Position numbers and translations under genes: made by a program. A stretch of DNA of 64,000 bases from positions 45,712 through 109,711 of the forward strand of contig NZ_JAGTIS010000015.1 of assembly GCF_018704125.1 (NCBI RefSeq). Direction: 5' to 3'. The DNA is from Metapseudomonas boanensis. Lineage in GTDB: Bacteria; Pseudomonadota; Gammaproteobacteria; Pseudomonadales; Pseudomonadaceae. Shown in pieces: positions 37,283 through 46,006 of this stretch. Position 1 is the stretch's first letter; each line of letters starts with the position of its first letter. The notes below the pieces were generated by a model. That model worked only from the letters and a program-made list of their open reading frames with translations, was not told the origin of the DNA and did no database searches.

Positions 37283-39025
37283 TCAGTCGCCATAGAGCTC
37301 CGTATGGTCGATACGCTCCGTCCCAGGCCGCATAATCGGCCCGATATCGTGATGTGGAACGACACGTGCGATGCTTTCCGCATCCTCGGTCAAACCGATC
37401 GCGACGCTAAGCCTACCTCCGATTTCGATACCGAAGTGCTGGAACCTCGCACCAAGCGGATCCAGTTCGATGAACCGGAAATTGCTCGGCAAGTACATCC
37501 TTCGCTTCAAATCGAGCTCTCCGGTTTCGATTGCCCGGCGATAGAGTTCACAACTGGATCCACCGCCGGTGACGAATATCGGTAGCCCATCACTCCAGGC
37601 AGAGCTTCGCGGATCTCCCCGTGAGTTTGTACGGGTGCCATCGGTTACGCCTGCGATGCATCTCGCGACCCGACTCGCGAACTCCGAGTCGACAGTATCG
37701 ACATCATCCCGACGCTTGCCGTGCCGTTTCGCAAATCCATCGGCAGGCTCGACAGGCGCGGCATCGTCCCATGCAAAATCTAGGTCGAGCCTGGAATGAC
37801 GGTTGTGGTTCAGGTAATGCGTTCCAAGCGGACGGACGGCGGAGAAGAAGATTGGAATTCGCGGCGAGGAGTCGAGATCATTTGGCAAAACGACGTTAAA
37901 CGTCGCCACATCAAGCGTAGCCGCACCAATGTCAATCAACGCGTACAATCCTCCACTCACCTGGCGCGAGCCGAGGTAACCGGCGATCTGCGCCACGAAC
38001 TCCGGCACGACGCCCGGCTCCGTTTCGAGGCCGACGTCCGCCTCTCCACTCCTCCATGCGGCAGTGATGCTAGATTCCTGGAGATGGTTCACTCCCGCCA
38101 GTTGCCAAGCGGTCCGAGCGATGCGCCGGAAAAGGTCGACGACCGCCGGGCGCTCGTGTGGCTCGGTGGGGCATCCGACGTTCAACTCCCAACGAAGCGA
38201 ACGGGTGACCAGTTTTCGCCCGACCTCAGGATGCTGATAAAGAAACGCCCTGGCGTAGCGAATGACCAGTGCGAGATAAGCCAGGGTGGCCTTCGGGCAC
38301 TCGTCGGAACCTGCCATCTCGATAAGCGGGAGCTTGAGGTTGCCCTGGATATCGGTCTCGGCGAATCGCCGCCAGAAGTACTCACCATCGGGTGCACGAT
38401 GGACGAAGCCGGGTATCACATATTGCCCGGTTGGCGACTCATCACTGGTGACCGCGGACCAGTCGACAGGGACTAGATCGACGCCCGCTCGAATCGCTAC
38501 TTTCGTGAAGGCGGTTCCGAAGTCCACCCCGATTCTGACCACCATGGGCGCCCCGCCCTGGTACTCGGGATGCTGCAACGAGCTACCGGCGTCAGCCCAG
38601 CCGGGCATGGCCAAAGAGCGTCCCCCATCGACATGTGGTCGAAAGACTGGCGTCGGCGAGGTCTGGTTCTGCGTGGGTGACCGCGCGTCATCTGGTATCG
38701 GGGGATCACCCGGCAAATTCTTCGCTGCATCTTCCTTTTGGTCATTCGCACCGGCCCCTCCTCGCTTGGAACGCGGACCGGCGGGAGCGGACACTGTCAC
38801 TGCGGCAGTGGGCCGGTTCTTCTTGCAGGAGTCTCGACTTCCTTGGGTAACCGATGATTTGGAGCCAAGAGGTAGTGTGTCGTCCCCGTTGGTGGGAGAG
38901 GCTTCCAACCAAGAGGCGGGGGGAACGAAGTCGACGACCGTCGGTTTTTCATCCGACGTCTTCTTCGAGTGGTTTCCCTGCAAGTTCTTTTTTGCGTCCC
39001 GTAGTTGCTCCTTCCAGCTCTTCAT
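37283..39025 (-). CDS. Hsp70/actin-fold ATPase paired with an SNF2 helicase
   Basis: A 580-residue protein. The first 165 residues are low-complexity and rich in Pro, Ser, Lys and Asp (for example PGDPPIPDDARSPTQNQTSP). Then comes an actin/Hsp70-type ATPase: phosphate-1 VRIGVDFGTAFTKVAIR near residue 163, phosphate-2 LYALIDIGAATLDVATF near 360, and the adenosine motif PIFVTGGGSSCELYR near 485. There is no peptide-binding domain of the DnaK type. It starts five bases after the stop of the helicase gene and is surely cotranscribed. The target of the ATPase is unknown. Alternative: a divergent ParM/StbA-like filament protein, but its size and partner argue against that. Confidence 0.75.
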   Translation of the reverse strand: MKSWKEQLRDAKKNLQGNHSKKTSDEKPTVVDFVPPASWLEASPTNGDDTLPLGSKSSVTQGSRDSCKKNRPTAAVTVSAPAGPRSKRGGAGANDQKEDAAKNLPGDPPIPDDARSPTQNQTSPTPVFRPHVDGGRSLAMPGWADAGSSLQHPEYQGGAPMVVRIGVDFGTAFTKVAIRAGVDLVPVDWSAVTSDESPTGQYVIPGFVHRAPDGEYFWRRFAETDIQGNLKLPLIEMAGSDECPKATLAYLALVIRYARAFLYQHPEVGRKLVTRSLRWELNVGCPTEPHERPAVVDLFRRIARTAWQLAGVNHLQESSITAAWRSGEADVGLETEPGVVPEFVAQIAGYLGSRQVSGGLYALIDIGAATLDVATFNVVLPNDLDSSPRIPIFFSAVRPLGTHYLNHNRHSRLDLDFAWDDAAPVEPADGFAKRHGKRRDDVDTVDSEFASRVARCIAGVTDGTRTNSRGDPRSSAWSDGLPIFVTGGGSSCELYRRAIETGELDLKRRMYLPSNFRFIELDPLGARFQHFGIEIGGRLSVAIGLTEDAESIARVVPHHDIGPIMRPGTERIDHTELYGD

Positions 39026-39030
39026 GGCCG

Positions 39031-42000
39031 TTATCCCTCCCGTACTACTTCCACGAGTAAGACGCAGATATCGCGCGGAATCGCTTTAAAAGCCTCGCTC
39101 TTCCTGACCAGCGTTGCCCGGCGCGTCTCCATCCTCGCCAGGAAATCCTCCATCTTCTTGCGCTCCGCGTTCGCCAGACCTTTGCGTCGCTTGCCATCTG
39201 GGCTGCCCCCATACAGCGAAGCGAAAGTCTCGTGACCCGCGATGCGTTTCTCGAATCCGTCACGCTTCTTGTGGACGTGGTCGTCCAGTAGTTGCGATAG
39301 CACGTCGGCACGATCTCGGTTCTCGCGCTGCTTCTCGCCCTTGAGGGCCCTGTAGCGATCTTTGAGAATCTCCTCGCACCGCTCTACGGCAGCAACCCCT
39401 GCTTCCGAAGCGACATCGACCGCCACTGTCGGCCAGTCGACGCCCGACTTCCGGACCGTATCGAGAAGAGTCTCCGCTACCTGAGCATCCAAGGGGGTGT
39501 CCCGATCCAGTGGAATGGCGGCGACGAGCAGGTGTTCCTCCTCCTTAACGCCCGAAAAGCTTGCAGATCGAGTCATCACGGCGTACCGGCCCGCCGTGAG
39601 GACATCGGCAGTGACTCTGGACGCATAGAGCGGGAAGCAATCCTCGCTGTTTTCGACCTTGTGCGACAGGAAGCGGACGATCGGATGGAAGCGATGGACG
39701 ATCTCTTCGCCGGACCTCGGCTTCTCGGTGATTCTGTCGGTAAAGCGGCAACGCCTTGTCTGGCCCGATCCCAATCCGGTCTTTCCGACCAGATTCTCCT
39801 TTTTGACGAACTCGTCTAACTCCGCCGCCAAGCTGGGGCTCAGACCTATGTCAAAGGAGTCCGGCTCGCCATGTGCAGCAACGACCCGGCAGCCAGGAAC
39901 GGTCCTGAGGTAACCGTCCACGTATCGAATCAAGTCGTGCCGGGTGACTGTTTTTCCCTCACCACGCGCCGCGTCGATCTGTGCCAGCAACTGCTGGCCA
40001 TGGGCGACCAGTTGGATCGCCTCACGCTCTAGCTCCTCTTGTTTACGCTTGGAGTTCTCGATTGCGAGTGCCACCTCCTCGATCAGGCGTGTTTCTTCTT
40101 CGACCGTCAGATGCTTGGACAACAGTACATCCTCAAGACGTCGAACCTTGCCAAGGATCTCTTCCGTTTCACCTAGCGCGCTCTCGAAGACCCCGATTCG
40201 TTTAGCCAAACGGGTGAGGATCAGGGCGTCGATGGTCTCCTTGTGTACGAAGTTCCAGATCAGGATACGGTTCGACTGTTGCCCGATACGGTCGATACGG
40301 CCGATACGCTGCTCGATGCGCATCGGGTTCCACGGCAAGTCATAGTTGACGACGAGCCGGCAGAACTGCAGATCGACACCCTCTGCCGCCACGTCGGTGC
40401 ATACGAGCACACGGCAGGTGCGATGTTCCCGGAACGCGTTGACCACGGCCTCCTTGTCAAACTCCTGTCCCCCCATCAGCAAACCTGCCTCGACGTTCTC
40501 GGCGGAAAGTCGATTGACGAGATAGCGGGCCGTGCCACGGAAGGTCGTGAACACGATCGCCTTGTCCTCACGATCCTCGGCCAGGAACTTTCTCAAAGCA
40601 TCCTTCAACTCCGCGAATTTGGAATCCTGCCGAGTGACTTCGCCGGCATCGAACTCGCGGAGTACTCGACTGGCCAAATACCGCTTGAGTCCCGACGACG
40701 CGTCCCGTACCTGGTCTTCGTCCTCGTCGGCCTCGTCCGACGCGATGGCCATCGCGTCAGCGTCCACCACATCCTCACGCCAAGTGCGTAGCAGTGCGGC
40801 AGGGCTGGAGGCGACCATCCTCTGGGGCGTACTGAGGAGAAAACCGTGTTCGATGCCGTTTTTCAGCGCGTACTCTCGCGTACCTTCCGTGATCGCCTGA
40901 TAGAGCTCGGCCTCAATGGGCGACATCTCCGCCTCGAACACGGTGACGTCGCGCAAGATCCGCTCGGTCTGCACTTCACGCTTTCGCGTTCGAGAAACGA
41001 TGTGTGCGATCAAGTTGAGCCGCTCGATTTTGGCCGCGAACTCGACACGCCTCTCGTTCGTCCATTGGTCGACCGCCTCAGCCTCTTCAATCAAACGGTC
41101 GACACGCTCGGATTTCTCGAAGTAACGCGACGACTTGATCTTGTAGATCGCCTCCACAATGCGCCGAGCATCGCTTGACGGTTTGCGCACAACGTCGCTG
41201 GCCGCAATGACCGGCCTGTTGGCCCCGACGACACTCCTAAAGTCGTCCGGGAATTCGAAATGGTCAGGATCAAGTAGGCGCAGTACGTTGAACAGGTCGT
41301 CCGAGCCGAGGTTGATCGGCGTCGCCGACAGCATCACCTGATGCGTGCTGACGTCGCGCAGCAGGCTACCGGTTCGCCACGCGCCTGTCCCTTCGTTGCG
41401 CATGTAGTGTGCTTCGTCGAAAATCACCAGATGGAGCAGCGGCTCCCGGTCGGCGTGGCGATAAAGGAGATCGGCGAGCCTGGCACGAACCGATCGACGG
41501 GGCGTTTCGCTCTCGGCGGGATCCCAACCTCCAGGAACACGGATGCCCTGGTAGCTAATTATCCATGCCCGCTCTCTGTGCTCGCTGGAATCGAGCTCCT
41601 GCAGGAGCTCAGTCGCGTCTACGACGCGCGCATCTAGACCGAACCGCGACGATAGCTCGAACCGCCACTTCTCCCTCAGCATCGCGGGACAAACGACGAG
41701 CAGCCGGCGCATATCGTAGCGGGCACGAAGCTCGGTCCAGATCAAGCCGGCTTCGATCGTCTTGCCCAGGCCCACCTCGTCCGCGATCAACAGGCCGTTG
41801 ACTGGCGAATCCAGCAGGGTCAGCAGCGGCTTGTATTGGTGCGGATAGAAGTCGGTCTGGGTCAGCCCCATGGCGTAGACGACGTTCGCCAATCGTCCCG
41901 CGAGGTGGACATGCGTGAGCAGCCTCCGCAGGTCGTCCACTCGCCCGTAGCGCCCTTCCCGGATCAGCTCATGGACGTCGTCGTCGTCCAACTCAGCCGC

Positions 42001-42162
42001 GACCAGTTCCTCCTCATAATGCCAGTCCAGGCGGCCGTTCCAATTCACGCGGTACTGGGGGCCGGAAGCACGCAGTCGGGTCTGATCGGTGACCGTGCCG
42101 ATCTTGGCAGGATCGTCTATATGGCGGACGAGTTGTCCTGGACTCCACGGCATATCAGGCAC
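39031..42162 (-). CDS. RapA-like SNF2 helicase
   Basis: A 1043-residue protein. The N-terminus (WSPGQLVRHIDDPAKIGTVT) looks like the Tudor/KOW-like start of RapA. The SNF2 core has GLLIADEVGLGKTIEAGLIW (Walker A), LVIFDEAHYMRNEG (Walker B), VMLSATPINLGSDDLFN (motif III), FTTFRGTARYLVNRL, CTDVAAEGVDLQFC and EQRIGRIDRIGQQ. The C-terminal 350 residues include a coiled-coil region (LIEEVALAIENSKRKQEELE) and are not assigned. It differs from drmD of the same island by its N-terminus and by its partner, an Hsp70-fold ATPase. It should be a dsDNA translocase; a defence role is inferred from its position. Confidence 0.85.
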   Translation of the reverse strand: MPDMPWSPGQLVRHIDDPAKIGTVTDQTRLRASGPQYRVNWNGRLDWHYEEELVAAELDDDDVHELIREGRYGRVDDLRRLLTHVHLAGRLANVVYAMGLTQTDFYPHQYKPLLTLLDSPVNGLLIADEVGLGKTIEAGLIWTELRARYDMRRLLVVCPAMLREKWRFELSSRFGLDARVVDATELLQELDSSEHRERAWIISYQGIRVPGGWDPAESETPRRSVRARLADLLYRHADREPLLHLVIFDEAHYMRNEGTGAWRTGSLLRDVSTHQVMLSATPINLGSDDLFNVLRLLDPDHFEFPDDFRSVVGANRPVIAASDVVRKPSSDARRIVEAIYKIKSSRYFEKSERVDRLIEEAEAVDQWTNERRVEFAAKIERLNLIAHIVSRTRKREVQTERILRDVTVFEAEMSPIEAELYQAITEGTREYALKNGIEHGFLLSTPQRMVASSPAALLRTWREDVVDADAMAIASDEADEDEDQVRDASSGLKRYLASRVLREFDAGEVTRQDSKFAELKDALRKFLAEDREDKAIVFTTFRGTARYLVNRLSAENVEAGLLMGGQEFDKEAVVNAFREHRTCRVLVCTDVAAEGVDLQFCRLVVNYDLPWNPMRIEQRIGRIDRIGQQSNRILIWNFVHKETIDALILTRLAKRIGVFESALGETEEILGKVRRLEDVLLSKHLTVEEETRLIEEVALAIENSKRKQEELEREAIQLVAHGQQLLAQIDAARGEGKTVTRHDLIRYVDGYLRTVPGCRVVAAHGEPDSFDIGLSPSLAAELDEFVKKENLVGKTGLGSGQTRRCRFTDRITEKPRSGEEIVHRFHPIVRFLSHKVENSEDCFPLYASRVTADVLTAGRYAVMTRSASFSGVKEEEHLLVAAIPLDRDTPLDAQVAETLLDTVRKSGVDWPTVAVDVASEAGVAAVERCEEILKDRYRALKGEKQRENRDRADVLSQLLDDHVHKKRDGFEKRIAGHETFASLYGGSPDGKRRKGLANAERKKMEDFLARMETRRATLVRKSEAFKAIPRDICVLLVEVVREG

Positions 42163-42867
42163 CCGTCACTATTCGACGAACCGGTAACAGAACCTCACAA
42201 AAACGATCCTGTGCATATTCCGCATTCAGCAAGGCCAACTCGCATGTTCCCTGCTCCCTGGTCAGAACGTGCATATATTCTCCTTGCCCCAACCGCCCAA
42301 TTGCAGACACATCAAACTGTAGCAGCGATGCATTTCCTCGTAGCTGTCAGCACTACAAGCATTAGAATGCCTGAGAGATTAGTACGAGAACTTGCTCCGA
42401 TCTGGTATGCGATCACGGCCTACGCGACCGAGCCGCATGGAAACTGCCCCGGCCCCAGCAGGCACCTTCTGCCAGCAGGTTCGTATGAGCCTGCGCAAGG
42501 GATTATCAGCCCAGATGATCCCAATAGAAGCAGCCCGGCAGACTGATCAAGATGAAGCCGTCTGACCCGTACGGCCGATACCGTCACCGGCACTGAGTTC
42601 TGGACACTCACTGGACTTCACCGCCATAGGCCAACCTAGCCAGCCCAAGCAAGGCTGCTCCCTGACAGACGAGGATCAGGACATCATGGGGCGAGATCAG
42701 CAAAGTGAACACGGCGAACCTCCGGGTAGGTGATGGCTCGACCATAGCGAGGCATCCTTGCCGTTGCGACCTGTCCACTTTTCGCATGTAAACAAAGCGG
42801 ACAGATCATCCCCTCAAGCGACGGATGAGGTACTTAGACACGCTATCCTCGCCCAAGCCCTGCTCGA
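42163..42867. other. Gap upstream of the helicase/ATPase module
   Basis: About 700 bases. A plus-strand frame runs through from inside the helicase gene to 42546 but has no start signal of its own and reads as a shadow. The promoter of the helicase operon should lie near 42170-42300, a stretch that is AT-richer. I see no RNA gene. Confidence 0.4.
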
Positions 42868-43815
42868 CTATCGAAGCATCCCCATCCGCAGGCAACGAGC
42901 CCCCTTGGGTTTCAAGCGCAGCTGCTGAGCGTCCTTGACCAGGTAGCGCATCACGTAGTGGACATGACGTCGGGCATTAAGATCGTCTCGTCGTACGACA
43001 CCGAGAGCGCACCGCTCACCATACTGTTCCTTGTCGTGATTGCAGCTGTTGAAGCTACCCTGCCCCCGAGTAATGCGCTCCCACAGCTCACCTATCTGCT
43101 GAGCCTTGTAGACGTCTCCACGCACCTCGTTGCCATTGAAGAAATAGGCAGCATGGATGTGGTAGCCCCTGTCCTCGCCCTGCTCCCCCGCACAGATGTA
43201 ACCAATGAGGTGGTCGAAGATCGGATTGCGCTCATGCTCCGCAATCAGCCGATCCAGGTCATCGAGCACGTGCTCAACACGCAACCTGGCTTGAGCCTCC
43301 GAACGGTAGTAGAGGTCGACCCTGACGATGGTGGTACGCGAATAGCGCTCCCTTATGGCGTCTGAGTAATCACAAACACGGTCCGCCTGCTTCCTGGCCT
43401 GATAACGGAGGTCATTGGCATTAGGTCGATAATCCCTGGTGCGCCTCAGATGCCGGATCCGAGCAACCAGGACGTTCATGCTGCGGTGATGGTCCAGGTA
43501 CGCCGCCCCCTCTTCATTCAGGCAGACAGGACCAGTACGACTCCGCTCCAGTCCGATGTCCTGACAGGCTTCCCAGAAAGCCTGCAGGTGTTCGCTGTAG
43601 CGGTATTCGCAGCGGTCATCGAACAGGTCGAGCATCTGCTGGATTTGATCGAAGTATCGAGAGAGTCTGGTCGGTTCGATCCGGTCAAACCCTGAGCGTG
43701 TTTGCCTGAATCTGAATGCGAGTGTGTCGTGGCGCTCGATAGCCTGGACGAGTCGTTCGATTTGGATGGCGAGATCGGACTGAGAAAGGTGCTTGTAGGT
43801 GGTGCGCTTGGTCAT
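42868..43815 (-). CDS. Inovirus Gp2-like / YagK-YfjJ domain protein
   Basis: A 315-residue protein. The central and C-terminal part carries the pattern of the YagK/YfjJ C-terminal domain found in inovirus-type Gp2 and satellite replication proteins: ATT-IVRVDLYYRSEAQARLR, LIGYICAGEQGEDRGYHIHA (the HIH motif of HUH-type initiators), AAYFFNGNEVRGDVYKAQQI, then ARRHVHYVMRYLVKDAQQL with a possible active-site Tyr. Such proteins are thought to initiate rolling-circle-like replication of small elements. The gene is upstream of nothing but a 350-base control region with an inverted repeat directly before its start. Confidence 0.8.
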   Translation of the reverse strand: MTKRTTYKHLSQSDLAIQIERLVQAIERHDTLAFRFRQTRSGFDRIEPTRLSRYFDQIQQMLDLFDDRCEYRYSEHLQAFWEACQDIGLERSRTGPVCLNEEGAAYLDHHRSMNVLVARIRHLRRTRDYRPNANDLRYQARKQADRVCDYSDAIRERYSRTTIVRVDLYYRSEAQARLRVEHVLDDLDRLIAEHERNPIFDHLIGYICAGEQGEDRGYHIHAAYFFNGNEVRGDVYKAQQIGELWERITRGQGSFNSCNHDKEQYGERCALGVVRRDDLNARRHVHYVMRYLVKDAQQLRLKPKGARCLRMGMLR

Positions 43816-43821
43816 GGTGGT

Positions 43822-43851
43822 GTACCTGGTTGTTTACGACATACCAGGTAC
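43822..43851. repeat. Inverted repeat in front of the Gp2-like gene
   Basis: Perfect 9-bp arms gtacctggt and accaggtac, 12-base spacer, six bases before the gene's start codon. It could be an operator or a replication-origin hairpin for the HUH-type protein. Confidence 0.6.
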
Positions 43852-44171
43852 GGGCTGTGTACTTTTTAACCGATGACCATTCCCAGGCTACCCAAGCCTG
43901 GGCTGTGTAGGTACTAGTTAATTTCCTACTGAATGGTTATTGATTGATAGTTGAATACTGTCTACTGGCTATATATAAATAAAACCAGCTACGCCTCGGG
44001 TGAACCGCCCCGGCTAGACAAGGCAATGGGGAGCAACATTGCCACGCCTACCGAGAGAATTGTCGAGCGATGCCCTGAGGAAGTTAGCTGAGAGCACCTG
44101 CTGTCTCCAGCCGGCATAAACGCCATGACCGGCAACGAGCCGATCACGGCGCATCATGGTAATTGTCTGAT
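43852..44171. other. Control region between the Gp2-like and alpA genes
   Basis: It contains two copies of gggctgtgta (43852-43861 and 43900-43909) on either side of a second hairpin (cccaggct / agcctggg, 43882-43902). An AT-rich stretch follows (about 43910-43985). No ORF is supported. The arrangement looks like an origin or a promoter region. Confidence 0.45.
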
Positions 44172-44396
44172 CTACTCAACCCTGTGGCTAGGGTCGGGCT
44201 GCGCCTCCCTCGCACCCAGGTCGCGCTCTTCAATCCGGGCCAGGATCCAATCTTGGACCTCGCTATGGACCCAGCCGACGCAACGGTCGCCTAGTGACAC
44301 TGGCGCGGGGAAGGCGCCCTCCCCCATGTACTTGTAGATGGTCGACCGGGCCAGGCCGGTCGAGTCGATGACTTCTTTCAGGCGAATGATCCTCAT
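44172..44396 (-). CDS. alpA: AlpA-family regulator (excisionase-like)
   Basis: A 74-residue protein with the AlpA/MerR-like helix-turn-helix: MRIIRLKEVIDSTGLARSTI, then YKYMGEGAFPAPVSLGDRCVGWVHSEVQDW. The family regulates integrases of P4-like satellites and islands (CP4-57 AlpA controls intA) and some members act as excisionases. Here it lies at the far end of the island from the integrase. The upstream signal ggagc is weak. Confidence 0.9.
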   Translation of the reverse strand: MRIIRLKEVIDSTGLARSTIYKYMGEGAFPAPVSLGDRCVGWVHSEVQDWILARIEERDLGAREAQPDPSHRVE

Positions 44397-44880
44397 GAAC
44401 GGGCTCCTCGTATTCGTTCATGGGATTGGCAGGGTTTGTAAAAAAACACCTGGCCGGGCTGTGCTGCCGGTGAACTCACAAAGCCGGCTCCCCCCTGAAA
44501 GCTGGCAATAACCGTTTACTACCGCCTTCACGACGAACAGTTCGCCTAGCAAGGACGACCTGGCACGACCATGCCTCTAGTCTCCCTCCCATTCAGACTT
44601 GGACTGCACCTCGTGGGCCGCCGCCCCAACCAGCATCATCACGGCACGTGCCATAGCCTGGTCGACATACCAACTGGATGAGGGAGATCCGCTGTGCCCA
44701 TCAGCATATCGGCACCATACGCTTTCCAAGGCACACGTTCGATCACCGTAATCGCATAGCCTGCAAGGACTCCAGCGAGACGGGATGTCATCAGGTTATG
44801 CCTAGACAGAGACCATCTGAAGCAGGCGAGATAAGACGGAACCCTTGAGAATACTGAGGATGCATTGATTAACCTAGGCA
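44397..44880. other. Gap between alpA and the repeat array
   Basis: A minus-strand frame of 80 codons (44639-44881) starts inside the repeat array and has no recognisable product or ribosome-binding site. I do not support it. Nothing else stands out. Confidence 0.4.
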
Positions 44881-44963
44881 TAGAATAACTATAGAATCAC
44901 CCTATAATATTGCTAGAATCTTTCAAGAATCCCTATAGAATTCTCATATGATCCGCTTAGAAT
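44881..44963. repeat. Eight direct repeats (TAGAAT-like) in exact 11-bp phase
   Basis: Hexamers start at 44881, 44892, 44903, 44914, 44925, 44936, 44947 and 44958. They read tagaat, tagaat, tataat, tagaat, aagaat, tagaat, tatgat, tagaat, each followed by five variable bases. The third copy is also a perfect -10 hexamer. An 11-bp period places every site on the same face of DNA. The array ends 50 bases before a gene whose product has a ribbon-helix-helix domain. Confidence 0.85.
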
Positions 44964-45013
44964 CCTACTCGGTATATGCATTTTATTTATCAAGAAAATA
45001 ATCCTGATAGCAT

Positions 45014-45853
45014 ATGACACTTAAATTCGATAACTCTGACGAGCTCAGCGAGCTACTCCAGGACCCGCTCCAAAACGATCGCTATGACATTTGGTTATGG
45101 CTTTGCCTGTATTGCCACGAGCAACTCAACCTAGACCGCAACACGTGCAATGGCGCCACGATGAGAGACGCCATAGCCCGTACCCTGAGGCGCAACCCTC
45201 ACCTGATAGAACTCATCCCTTCGGAGAAAGACCAGTATTTGGTCCCTGATAAGTACCTCAGCTGGATCGCCGAGGATGAGCGGCAGCATCACTGGCTATT
45301 TCGCAGAGTGAACGACCTTACAGGCAGAGTCCTCCCCCGCGGCCTTGTTCATCTCACCGGGCGGAGCGAGATCGTTGCCATGCTTGATGTTTGGCAGATG
45401 GACATTGAAGAGAAAGCACTGGAGATAGAGCGCCTTCACGACCACTGGCGTAGGCAGACAGCCCGAGATACTCAATTCGAGTGGTTCGCGGATAAGAAAG
45501 AAGGCGCGAAGCGCTGTGTCTGTGCCTGGGAATGGATCGAGAAACATCCGCTAAAGATACGCTCGCGAGCGCTTCCCATCAGCAACTACAACGAGCTGCT
45601 CGTATTCTTCGACCAGACCGAGCTCGGCCCCAGCGAGCTGAAACTAGTGATCCGAGAGATCAAGAAACGATGGCACCGTTTGGCACTCGACGAACGCAAC
45701 CCAGACAAAAAGCAAGTCAACGTTATGCTTCCGACAGCAGTGATTACTCAGCTCGATGAACTGGCCGAGCGGCATAGCATGAAACGGGCACAAGTGGTTG
45801 AGGCCCTTGTGCGGATGGAGGCAGAAACTGGAATGTACTTGACTGACGACTAA
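45014..45853 (+). CDS. Protein with C-terminal ribbon-helix-helix DNA-binding domain
   Basis: A 279-residue protein. The last 45 residues form a ribbon-helix-helix: strand QVNVMLP, helix A TAVITQLDELAERHS, helix B KRAQVVEALVRMEAET. The N-terminal 230 residues are helical and aromatic (YDIWLWLCLYCHEQLNLD; HHWLFRRVNDLTGR; WEWIEKHPLK) and not recognised. The upstream 11-bp array is an obvious candidate binding site, as ribbon-helix-helix proteins such as ParR of R1 bind 11-bp direct repeats. Possible roles are autorepression, copy control or segregation. The start codon has no strong ribosome-binding site. Confidence 0.7.
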   Translation: MTLKFDNSDELSELLQDPLQNDRYDIWLWLCLYCHEQLNLDRNTCNGATMRDAIARTLRRNPHLIELIPSEKDQYLVPDKYLSWIAEDERQHHWLFRRVNDLTGRVLPRGLVHLTGRSEIVAMLDVWQMDIEEKALEIERLHDHWRRQTARDTQFEWFADKKEGAKRCVCAWEWIEKHPLKIRSRALPISNYNELLVFFDQTELGPSELKLVIREIKKRWHRLALDERNPDKKQVNVMLPTAVITQLDELAERHSMKRAQVVEALVRMEAETGMYLTDD

Positions 45854-45924
45854 AGCGTTAGACCGCAGCGGTTGACTGATGGAGCTACCTGCAATGGCCT
45901 CCTGAGTTCAAATCCGACAGAGCG

Positions 45925-45946
45925 GTATTCCAAATCGCATTCCAGA
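45925..45946. repeat. Integrase arm-type repeats, right end
   Basis: gtattccaaa at 45925 and gcattccaga at 45937 repeat the left-end pair (7239, 7251) with the same 12-base spacing. They are the innermost sign of the right end of the island. Confidence 0.6.
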
Positions 45947-46006
45947 AACAAATTGAACCGGATTATCTCTATATTTTTCAAATAGATACACAATCATTTC
46001 AGATTA

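Noticed and set aside
41836..42546. Plus-strand frame running from inside the SNF2 helicase into the upstream gap
   Set aside because: No start signal outside the helicase gene and the extra-genic part has no coding character.
44639..44881. 80-codon minus-strand frame between alpA and the repeat array
   Set aside because: No ribosome-binding site, starts inside the iterons, product not recognisable.
44903..44908. TATAAT as the -10 box of the 45014 gene
   Set aside because: No -35 sequence at proper distance, and the hexamer is in phase with the iteron array, so it cannot be told apart from a repeat unit.
45908..45917. gttcaaatcc as the T-arm part of attR
   Set aside because: It is too far (about 90 bases) from the acceptor-like end at 46008 and lies on the inner side of the arm repeats; a ten-base match of this kind can be chance.
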